Of a stretch of 64,000 nt of DNA, positions 57,785 through 64,000 are shown piece by piece (within the stretch, counting starts at the first letter, position 1; each line of letters starts with the position of its first letter). The DNA is from CAISKJ01 sp046351555. GTDB taxonomy: Bacteria > Myxococcota_A > Polyangia > Polyangiales > Ga0077539. Below the pieces are notes generated by a model, which saw only the letters and a program-made list of their open reading frames with translations, was not told where the DNA came from and ran no database searches. The stretch spans positions 62,001 through 126,000 of the forward strand of contig JAXLYI010000020.1 of assembly GCA_046351555.1 (NCBI GenBank). The letters run 5' to 3'. A program made the translations under genes and the position numbers.

Positions 57785-59748
57785 GTCGGCGGCGTCAGGT
57801 CGCTCGCGCTGACCGTGCGGTCGAGGCGCGGCCAGGCGAAGTCCGTCTCGTGGTTCTCGCGGCGGCGGAGCCCGTAGAGCGCGCGGGCCTCGTCGTCGTT
57901 CGCGAGGGTGAGGCGCGCGCCGTCCGCGAGGTGGGCGCCGCTGTCGGCGTACCGCACGAAGGTCTTCGAGGTGCGGTACGTGACGCCGACCCACGGGTTG
58001 TCCGCCGCGCCGGGCGCCGCGTCGAGCACGATGCGGTGGCGGAACCTCCGGTTGGCGTCGGTCGAGAACACCACCACGCCGTGGTGCGGCAGCGCGATCG
58101 AGAAGGCCGCGCCGCCGGGCTCCTTCGGCTCGACGAGGAGGCGACGCGTCGGGCGCGCGGGGTCTTCGTAGCAGGAGAAGAGGGCGATCTCCGAGTCGCC
58201 GTCGAGGTCGAGCGCCTGGTCGGAGTGCGCGCCCATCGTGGTGCAGGCGGCGACGTAGCGCTCGATCAGCGCGTTGTTGAAGCGCTTCGGGAGCGACGCG
58301 CGCGCGCGGATCTCTTCGGCCAGCCAGGCGTGCACCGCGCGGAAGGCCTGCGCCGGGCGCGCGTAGCGGGTGGTGGTCCGCACGAGGGGGACGCCGCGCG
58401 GGTCGTCGGCCACGAGCACCGCGCCGCGCCGACCCTTGCCGGTGTCTTCGAAGGGCGCCGACGCGGACAGCTCCGCGAAGAGCCCGTCGGGCGCGGGCAC
58501 CTCGTAGACGCGGAACTCGTCCGCGGGGTCGTAAGCGGGTGCGCGGTAGTCGCCCTCGTTCATACTGAAGCGGATGCTGTCGCCGTAGTCGACGAAGCCG
58601 CAGCTCCGGTTCTCCTCGGCGTAGAGGCGGCGGAGTTCGTTCATGCCCTCGGGCGTGGGGGCTTCGAGCGGCGCGAGGCTTCCGTCGTCGGCCACGAGGA
58701 AGGTGCGGCCGTCGCGGTGGACGGCCTCGGCGTCGGAGCAGCGGACGACGTAGCCGAGGCGGGTCGGGAGGCGCGCGGCGTCGAGCTCCGACGGCACGAT
58801 CTCGTGCACGTAGAAGCGGTTGGTGGACAGCGGCATGAAGAACACCGAGCCCGGGTACAGCGTGAGGGTGAACTGCGCGGGCAGCGCGGCCCCCTCGGGC
58901 GCCCCCTCCTTCCGCCGGAAGCGCAGTCGGGTGAGCCCGGAGGTGCGCCCGTGGCCGAGGTCGAAGGGGTCGTCGGGCATCGGGCGGAGGCCGTCGAGCC
59001 GGTCGTAGAAGGTGCAGAAGGCCATCACGCCGTCGCGCGGCATGTCCTTGGTCTTGTCGGCGTGCGGCGAGATGCGCGCCTTGGCCTGCCGGTGCTCCGC
59101 GTCGGCGGGGGTGTTGTGGTAGGCCTGCGCGAGCACGTGGTTGAGGGGCGCGGCGCCCTCGAACACCAGCGCGGCCTCCTGGTTGAGCGCGTCGACGGCG
59201 TGCCGGTCGGTGGCGCGGAAGTTCTCGGTGGGGCCGGCGAGGTTGGTCGAGCAGCGGAGCAGGCGGAAATGGAGCGCGTCGCCCTCGCGGCGGACGGGCG
59301 TGAGGTAGATGCCCGTGCGGTGGGCCTTCGCCGGCTTGGTGGACTCGGTGAGCGACTGGAGGGCGTGCTCGGCGCAGACGCGTCGGAAGTGCCCGCCCGC
59401 CGGGTCGAAGAAGCGACGGTAGTACACGCCGACCCCGTGCACGCGGACGGGCACGCGGCCGACGTCGACGAGCGGCCAGCGCGGGCGCCCGCCGGCCTCG
59501 GGGGCGTTGCGTGAGAGCTCGCGGACGACGAAGACGCGCCGGGCGTTCGCGAGGTCGAGGGCGTCGGCGCGGGCGAGGTCGCCGCAGAGGTACACGGCCT
59601 TGTCGGCGAGGTCGGGCAGGGCGCTCGGGTCGGTGAACACCGCGCCGCAGAAGTCCGCGGCGAGGCGCTCGTCAGCCAGCGGGGAGAGGGCGACGAGCAC
59701 CTGGCGCGTGTCGACGAGGCGGGCTTCGGGCGGGGACGGGCGGGCCAT
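57778..59748 (-). CDS. Internally duplicated 2OG-Fe(II) dioxygenase-like protein
   Basis: 656 residues. Two halves each carry a jelly-roll facial triad with matching spacing. Half 1: HAD (His229, Asp231) in SPHADKTKDMPRDGVMAF, His315 in STNRFYVHEIV and Arg336. Half 2: HSD (His508, Asp510) in GAHSDQALDLDGDSEIALF, His571 in NRRFRHRIV and Arg592. In both, the Arg is 21 residues after the distal His, where the 2-oxoglutarate carboxylate is usually bound. Both sites look intact. The substrate is unknown and could be protein, nucleic acid or small molecule. The ATG at 59748 follows TACCCT by 9 bases. It converges with the cytochrome gene. Domain assignment is from motifs only. Confidence 0.7.
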   Translation of the reverse strand: MARPSPPEARLVDTRQVLVALSPLADERLAADFCGAVFTDPSALPDLADKAVYLCGDLARADALDLANARRVFVVRELSRNAPEAGGRPRWPLVDVGRVPVRVHGVGVYYRRFFDPAGGHFRRVCAEHALQSLTESTKPAKAHRTGIYLTPVRREGDALHFRLLRCSTNLAGPTENFRATDRHAVDALNQEAALVFEGAAPLNHVLAQAYHNTPADAEHRQAKARISPHADKTKDMPRDGVMAFCTFYDRLDGLRPMPDDPFDLGHGRTSGLTRLRFRRKEGAPEGAALPAQFTLTLYPGSVFFMPLSTNRFYVHEIVPSELDAARLPTRLGYVVRCSDAEAVHRDGRTFLVADDGSLAPLEAPTPEGMNELRRLYAEENRSCGFVDYGDSIRFSMNEGDYRAPAYDPADEFRVYEVPAPDGLFAELSASAPFEDTGKGRRGAVLVADDPRGVPLVRTTTRYARPAQAFRAVHAWLAEEIRARASLPKRFNNALIERYVAACTTMGAHSDQALDLDGDSEIALFSCYEDPARPTRRLLVEPKEPGGAAFSIALPHHGVVVFSTDANRRFRHRIVLDAAPGAADNPWVGVTYRTSKTFVRYADSGAHLADGARLTLANDDEARALYGLRRRENHETDFAWPRLDRTVSASDLTPPTR

Positions 59749-59757
59749 GGTGGCGCC

Positions 59758-59763
59758 AGGGTA
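59758..59763 (-). promoter_or_regulatory. TAnnnT -10-like box before 2OG oxygenase gene
   Basis: On the minus strand GGTACCCTGG, with TACCCT ending 9 bases before the ATG at 59748. There is no Shine-Dalgarno sequence. Confidence 0.4.
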
Positions 59764-59907
59764 CCACCGGCGCGCGCGCGGTGAGGCGCGGGCGATCGCC
59801 CCGTCCGGCACGTAGGCCCCGCCGCGCCGACGCGATTCGTGACGGATCGCGCGGGCCGCCTCCAACTCCCCGGTGAACTCCCACCACGGAAGGGGACCTC
59901 TCCCACG

Positions 59908-60708
59908 ATGCACTCGTCTGCCCGCCTGGGCGCGCCGCAGCTCGCGGCCGCGCTCCTCGCCCTCGCCATGTCTCCCGCCTGCAGTACCGCGCCCGCGGCG
60001 CCGCCCGACGTCGCCGCGGCCGACGTCGCCGCAGCCGACGTCGCGCCCCTCGACGCGACGCCGTCCCCCGACGCGGAGGCCCCGCCCGACGCGTCGCCGG
60101 ACGCGGTCGAGGCCGCGCGGGTCGACGGCACGTACCGCGTCGGCGTGCGCCCCGACCGCCCCTACGCCTGCCCCGCGACGGGGCCCATCGAGGACACCTT
60201 CGACTGGGCGCCGCCCCGGGCCGTCCCCAACGCGTGCAGCGAGGACGACCTCGACGCCATCGAGCGCGCGCTGTCGAACTCGGCGCTCACGCCCGAGGGG
60301 CTCGCGCTGGAGGTGAGCGCGGGCTGCTTCGCGTGCGCCTACTCGCCCCCCGACGACGTCACCTGGGGGCCGCTCTTCTTCTCGCACGAGGGGCTGACGA
60401 CGTGGATGGCCAACACCCCCGGCTGCCTCCAGACGGTCGGCGTGACGGAGCGATGCGCCATCGCGTACAACGACCTCGTGCGCTGCGCCACCGCGGCGTG
60501 CGACGGCTGTGCCCTCCCGCGCTACAGCACCTGCTTCTCGAGCGCCGCCGTCTACGCGGACGACGGCCCCTGCGCGTCGCGCCGCCGGCCGTACGACGTC
60601 GCCTGCGCCTTCATGGACCGCCGCTTCGGCGCGTGCGCGAGCCCGGAGGACGCCACCTTCGTCGCCCAGGCGATGCGGGCCGTGCGGACGATGTGCGGCC
60701 CGCGCTGA
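59908..60708 (+). CDS. Cys-rich lipoprotein with DVA linker
   Basis: 266 residues from the ATG at 59908. The signal ends at a weak lipobox (MSPAC, Cys25). A linker of PPDVAAADVAAADVAPLDA type runs to about residue 70. The mature domain has about a dozen Cys (AGCFACAYSP, CATAACDGCALP, CASRRRPYDVACAF, GACASPEDA), suggesting disulphides. No family is recognised. GGGGACC lies ~12 bases before the ATG. It converges with a metallopeptidase-like lipoprotein gene 18 bases away. Confidence 0.75.
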   Translation: MHSSARLGAPQLAAALLALAMSPACSTAPAAPPDVAAADVAAADVAPLDATPSPDAEAPPDASPDAVEAARVDGTYRVGVRPDRPYACPATGPIEDTFDWAPPRAVPNACSEDDLDAIERALSNSALTPEGLALEVSAGCFACAYSPPDDVTWGPLFFSHEGLTTWMANTPGCLQTVGVTERCAIAYNDLVRCATAACDGCALPRYSTCFSSAAVYADDGPCASRRRPYDVACAFMDRRFGACASPEDATFVAQAMRAVRTMCGPR

Positions 60709-60726
60709 GCGACGTCCCCGGCGGGC

Positions 60727-61341
60727 TCAGTCCGCCTGGCAGAGCGCGCGGGTCGCGTTGGTGCCGAACTGGCTGTTCAGGAACTTCCGCGTCGCCCGCT
60801 CGACCTGCTCGGCGCGGGTCTCGTCGGCGAAGCAGCCGTGGGAGAGCTCGTGGGCGGCGAGCGCGCCGATGCACGAGCGCGCCTGCGCGGTGTTGAGCGA
60901 CGCCTGCATCGTGTCGAGGTAGGTGTCGCAGACCTCCGAGGTGGCCCAGCCCGGGAAGGTCCAGCCGATGGCGCCGCCCGAGCAGCCCATCGCCGGCGAG
61001 GTGACGCAGCGCACCGTGCCGCTCGAGGCGACGCGGTCCTTGAGGCAGGCGCTCGGGGTGAAGCCCTCGTCGGCGGCGAACGCTTCGAAGGTGCTCCAGT
61101 GCGTCCGCATCTCGTTGAGCGCCGCGGTGAGGTCGGTGTCGTTGTTGGCGTCGCAGTCCGAGATCGTCGCGAGCGCCGCCGTCGACGTCCCCAGCGGCTC
61201 GTACCCGTCGCCCGCCGGCCCCTCCGCCGCCGGCACCCCCGCGGTGCACCCCGCGAGCGACGACGCCACCAGCGCCGCCGCCACCACCCCGCGCGCCCGA
61301 CGCGCGCCCACCGTGAACTCGAAGACTCCCTGGATCGACAT
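60727..61341 (-). CDS. Small lipoprotein with HExxH motif, putative metallopeptidase
   Basis: 204 residues. AGGAGG lies 6 bases before the ATG. Lipobox SLAGC (Cys32) anchors a small domain with several Cys pairs and HELSH (His164-Glu165-His168), the zinc-binding HExxH pattern, followed by GCFADETRAE, where a third ligand could lie. It may cleave peptides at the cell surface, but a chance motif cannot be excluded. It converges with the Cys-rich lipoprotein and is divergent from the kinase gene. Confidence 0.72.
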   Translation of the reverse strand: MSIQGVFEFTVGARRARGVVAAALVASSLAGCTAGVPAAEGPAGDGYEPLGTSTAALATISDCDANNDTDLTAALNEMRTHWSTFEAFAADEGFTPSACLKDRVASSGTVRCVTSPAMGCSGGAIGWTFPGWATSEVCDTYLDTMQASLNTAQARSCIGALAAHELSHGCFADETRAEQVERATRKFLNSQFGTNATRALCQAD

Positions 61342-61536
61342 GACAGACCTCCTGGCGTGAGCCGCCGACCTCCGGTGCAGCGGACGTGCCGCCCGCGCCC
61401 TGCGCGAAGGCCGCGGGCGACGTCGCCCCGGTCGTGAAGCGACTGCTCGACTCGCGCGGGCGTTGCGCAACCGGCGGGGGAATTCAGGTGCGGGGCGCCG
61501 CGGCCGGTGCGGTATCCTCCGCGCGCCCGCCGCGCC
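61342..61536. other. 195-base divergent intergenic region, longest gap in window
   Basis: Contains the AGGAGG of the minus-strand lipoprotein, the GTTGCGCAAC palindrome and the TATCCT box of the kinase. I see no gene or RNA structure otherwise. Confidence 0.6.
61462..61471. promoter_or_regulatory. Palindrome GTTGCGCAAC upstream of Ser/Thr kinase
   Basis: A perfect 10-base palindrome in the 195-base divergent region, 65 bases before the kinase ATG. Its half site GTTGC resembles the arms of the inverted repeat at 1963-1998. Possible operator. Confidence 0.3.
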
Positions 61537-62742
61537 ATGAACCCGCCCGCAGACGCCACCACGCCCGGCGACGCCACCGCGGAGGGGGAGGGCGACGCGC
61601 TCCCCGCGGGGGCGGTGGTCGACCGGCGCTACCGCGTGGTCCGCGCGCTCGACCGCGGCGGGATGGGGGCCGTGTACGAGGCCGTCCACGTGGCGCTCGG
61701 CGAGCGCGTGGCGCTCAAGGTGATGCACCGGTCACCGGCCGCCGACGGGGCGGGCGCCGCGCGCTTCCTCGCCGAGGGCAGGGCGCTGCGCGCGGTGGAG
61801 CACCCGCACGTGGTCCGCGTGATCGACTGCGGCAACGACGGCGGCCGGCTCTACCTCGCGATGGAGCTGCTCGAGGGCGAGACCCTGCGCGCCCTGCTCG
61901 ACCGCGAGGGGCCCCTCGACGTCGCGCGGGCCGTGGCGCTCGTCGACCCCGCGCTCGCCGCGCTCGAGCGCGTCCACGCGGCCGGGCTCGTTCACCGCGA
62001 CGTGAAGCCCCACAACCTCTTCATCGCCCGCGCGGGCGGGGTCGAGACGGTGAAGCTCCTCGACTTCGGCATCGCGCGGCGCGTCGCCGACCCGGCGCGC
62101 TTCACCGTCGACGGCGCGATGCTCGGCACGCCCGCGTACATGTCCCCCGAGCAGTGCCGCGGCGACCGCGAGGCGGGCCCGGCGTCGGACCAGTTCAGCG
62201 CGGCCGCGGTGCTCCACGAGGCCCTCACGGGGGCCGTCCCCCACGCCGCGCCGACCGCGGGCCTCCTCCTCGCCGCGCGCGTCACCGCCGCGCCCGCGCC
62301 CGTCCGCTCGCTCCGCGGCGACCTCGCCCCCGCGCTCTGCGCCGCGCTCGACCGCGCGCTCGCGCCCGACCCCGCGCGCCGCTTCCCGTCGATCGCCGCG
62401 TTCCGCGCCGCGATCCGTGCGGCGCTCGACGCCCCGCCGCCGCGCCGTTCGTGGCCCGCCGTCGCGGCCTCGCTCGCGGTGCTCGCGGCCCTCTCCCTCG
62501 CGTACGCGCGGCGACGCCACGTCACTGCTCGCGCGCAGGCCGTATCCGTCGACGTGCCCGCGCCCGTCGTGTCGCGCGAGGCGCCCGCGGCACGGCCCGT
62601 GCTCGACGCCTCCCCCGCCATGTCTCCGACCGTCGCGGCGTCATCGCCCGAGCGCCCGCCGCCGCCCGAACGGAGGGCGCCGCCTCGTCGCCGCGTGTCC
62701 GACGCGCGGCTGCGCATGCCCATCATCCGTGACCTGCCGTGA
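61537..62742 (+). CDS. Membrane-anchored Ser/Thr protein kinase
   Basis: 401 residues. Kinase domain residues ~30-290: glycine loop DRGGMGAVYEA, Lys61 in VALKVM, catalytic HRDVKPHN (Asp155), DFG in LLDFGIARR, and APE-like TPAYMSPEQ. One membrane helix (WPAVAASLAVLAALSLAYA, ~305-325) separates it from a Pro/Arg-rich outer tail of ~75 residues without PASTA repeats. The next gene, a PEGA protein, starts by overlapping the stop codon. TATCCT lies 18 bases before the ATG. Myxobacteria have many such kinases; the substrate is unknown. Confidence 0.93.
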   Translation: MNPPADATTPGDATAEGEGDALPAGAVVDRRYRVVRALDRGGMGAVYEAVHVALGERVALKVMHRSPAADGAGAARFLAEGRALRAVEHPHVVRVIDCGNDGGRLYLAMELLEGETLRALLDREGPLDVARAVALVDPALAALERVHAAGLVHRDVKPHNLFIARAGGVETVKLLDFGIARRVADPARFTVDGAMLGTPAYMSPEQCRGDREAGPASDQFSAAAVLHEALTGAVPHAAPTAGLLLAARVTAAPAPVRSLRGDLAPALCAALDRALAPDPARRFPSIAAFRAAIRAALDAPPPRRSWPAVAASLAVLAALSLAYARRRHVTARAQAVSVDVPAPVVSREAPAARPVLDASPAMSPTVAASSPERPPPPERRAPPRRRVSDARLRMPIIRDLP

Positions 62743-64000
62743 GAGCGACCGCCGCCATCCCCGCGCTCGTGGTCGTCCTGACGACGGCGGTCGCCGCGGC
62801 GCAATCGACCCCGGGCGACCCGCGGGAGGCGCGGCGGCGTTTTCATCGCGCGGTGGAGCTCACCGACGAGGGCGTCTACCCGGCGGCGATGGCGGAGTTT
62901 CAGCGCGTGTTCGAGCTCACGCGCAACCCCGCGGTGCTCTTCAACGTGTCGGCCACCTACGAGGCGATGGGCGATTTCGCGCGGGCCCTCGACGCGCTCG
63001 AGCGCTTCGAACGCGAGGCCCCCGCGGCGCTGCGGGCGGCGCGTCGGGCCGACGTCGAGGCCGCGCGCGGGCGGCTGGCGGCGCGCACCGGCGTCCTCGT
63101 CGTGGCGCTCGACCTCCCCGGGCTCCGCGCCACGGTCGACGGCGAGGAGCGCGACCTCGACGCGCTGCGCGCGGGGCTGCGGGTCAACGCCGGGCCGCGG
63201 CGGGTCGCGCTGCGGGCGCCGGGCTTCCACCCGCGCGAGCAGGAGGTGCTGGTCGTCGGGGAGGCGCGCGCGGTGGTGGCCGAGCCGCTCGACGCGACCC
63301 TCTCGTCGGTGAGCGTCCGCTGCGCGGTGCCCGACGCGGAGGTTCGCGTGGACGGGGCGCCGGTCGCCACCACCCCGGTCGCCTCGCCGCTCGCGGTGGC
63401 CGAGGGGCGCCACCGCGTCGAGGTGCGGCGCGCGGGCTACCGGAGCTACCAGGTCGAAGTCGACGCACGCGGGGCCGGCGCCGTCGTCGACGCCGAGCTC
63501 CCCTGGGACTACCCCGTCGACGTGCGGGTCGGCGCGCGGGTGGTCGTCCGCGTGGGCGAGGGCGAGGCCGTCGCGACCCTCGACGACCGCCCGATCGCGC
63601 TCGACGGCGGCGTCACCGTCCCGCCGGGGCGCCACACGCTCGTGGTGGCCCGCGACCGATTCGAACGCGACGCCCGCGAGGTCGTCCTCCAGCCGCAGGA
63701 GACCCTCACGGTGACGGCGCGCCTCGGGCGCTCGGCGGCGTGGCGGGCCGCGCAGGCCGCGGAGGCGCGGCGAGCACACACGGCGGGCCTCGCGGTGATG
63801 CTCTCGGGCGCCGCGGTCGCGCTCGGGGGCGGCGCGCTCGCGCTGGGCTACCTCGACGCCCGCAACGACGCCGTCGCGGAGGCCAACGCCATCAACCGGG
63901 CGATCCCGCGCGGCGTCGATCAGCCCTGCCCGCGCGATTGCATCAACCAGCTCCCGCGGCTGACGGAGGCGGCGTCGCGGGTGCCGAGCCTCGAGCTGGG
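62739..64000 (+). CDS. TPR/PEGA-domain protein, truncated by window end
   Basis: At least 420 codons, open to the last base of the window. The GTG overlaps the kinase stop (GTGA). A signal peptide (ALVVVLTTAVAAAQ) is followed by a TPR-like pair (AVELTDEGVYPAAMAEFQRVF, ALDALERFEREAPAALR) and then PEGA-type strands (CAVPDAEVRVDGAPVATTPV; also VGARVVVRVGEGEAV). A second hydrophobic helix (AGLAVMLSGAAVALGGGALALGYL) follows at about residues 348-371. PEGA domains bind surface polysaccharide or protein. It probably forms a unit with the coupled kinase. No stop codon is seen in the window, which is why a standard ORF search would miss it. Confidence 0.85.
   Translation, partial: MRATAAIPALVVVLTTAVAAAQSTPGDPREARRRFHRAVELTDEGVYPAAMAEFQRVFELTRNPAVLFNVSATYEAMGDFARALDALERFEREAPAALRAARRADVEAARGRLAARTGVLVVALDLPGLRATVDGEERDLDALRAGLRVNAGPRRVALRAPGFHPREQEVLVVGEARAVVAEPLDATLSSVSVRCAVPDAEVRVDGAPVATTPVASPLAVAEGRHRVEVRRAGYRSYQVEVDARGAGAVVDAELPWDYPVDVRVGARVVVRVGEGEAVATLDDRPIALDGGVTVPPGRHTLVVARDRFERDAREVVLQPQETLTVTARLGRSAAWRAAQAAEARRAHTAGLAVMLSGAAVALGGGALALGYLDARNDAVAEANAINRAIPRGVDQPCPRDCINQLPRLTEAASRVPSLEL

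Noticed and set aside
59749..59907. tRNA or small RNA in the 159-base gap
   Set aside because: No cloverleaf or CCA end is apparent; the region holds promoter-like boxes only.

Overview
The window looks like chromosomal DNA of a myxobacterium (Myxococcota, probably Polyangia; a Sandaracinaceae-like lineage is a guess). The grounds are very high GC with strong G/C at third codon positions, delta-60 repeat propeller lipoproteins, cysteine-rich tandem-repeat lipoproteins, an RCC1/propeller/heme-motif surface protein, a Ser/Thr kinase coupled to a PEGA protein, and many Asp/Ala/Pro-linker lipoproteins. I see no rRNA, tRNA, CRISPR array, insertion sequence, prophage or replication origin. Coding density is extreme: no gene-free stretch exceeds 200 bp, and several convergent pairs overlap at their 3' ends.

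Layout. 84-11048: lipoproteins and an SDR oxidoreductase. A giant Cys-rich/RCC1/propeller/CxxCH lipoprotein here is split by a one-base frame change in a G8 tract, and two tandem delta-60 lipoproteins follow. 11078-14154: GFA-family protein with a divergent WYL regulator, then a flavodoxin-fold oxidoreductase with a divergent LysR regulator. 14127-17365: two small zinc-ribbon/membrane proteins, one frame-broken, around a leucine-rich-repeat gene, then a cytoplasmic propeller. 17369-21322: ABC-F ATPase and GNAT operon, divergent from an alpha/beta hydrolase and methyltransferase pair across a CRP-type palindrome. 21405-25640: a 1,411-residue lipoprotein with 21 eight-cysteine repeats. 25687-27576: a formate dehydrogenase read through an in-frame UGA followed by a bacterial SECIS-like hairpin, so a selenoprotein, and lacking the usual N-terminal 4Fe-4S domain. 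27648-30923: hydrolase-fold membrane protein, AraC regulator and two membrane proteins. 31090-36761: Pit phosphate transporter, anchored hypothetical protein, soluble hybrid histidine kinase and Baeyer-Villiger-type monooxygenase. 36765-45092: SWIM-SNF2 ATPase, TPR protein, small unknown protein and a PHP-domain metallohydrolase lipoprotein. 45281-47953: GTP-dependent PEP carboxykinase with a structured leader, and an SseB-like protein. 48077-55410: TamB- and TamA-like envelope pair. 55498-57759: Rieske protein and a cytochrome b6/diheme c fusion. 57778-59748: an internally duplicated 2OG-Fe(II) oxygenase with two intact metal sites. 59908-64000: lipoproteins, Ser/Thr kinase and a coupled PEGA protein that leaves the window.

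How the genes fit together. Translational coupling is visible as 1-4 base stop/start overlaps at the delta-60 pair, ABC-F/GNAT, TamA/TamB and kinase/PEGA. Many genes without a Shine-Dalgarno sequence carry a GGTAnnnT box 6-11 bases before the start codon, which suggests leaderless transcription. The strongest candidates for something new are the Fe-S-less selenocysteine formate dehydrogenase, the duplicated 2OG oxygenase and the repeat-built surface lipoproteins. The frame breaks all sit near homopolymers and could be assembly errors.
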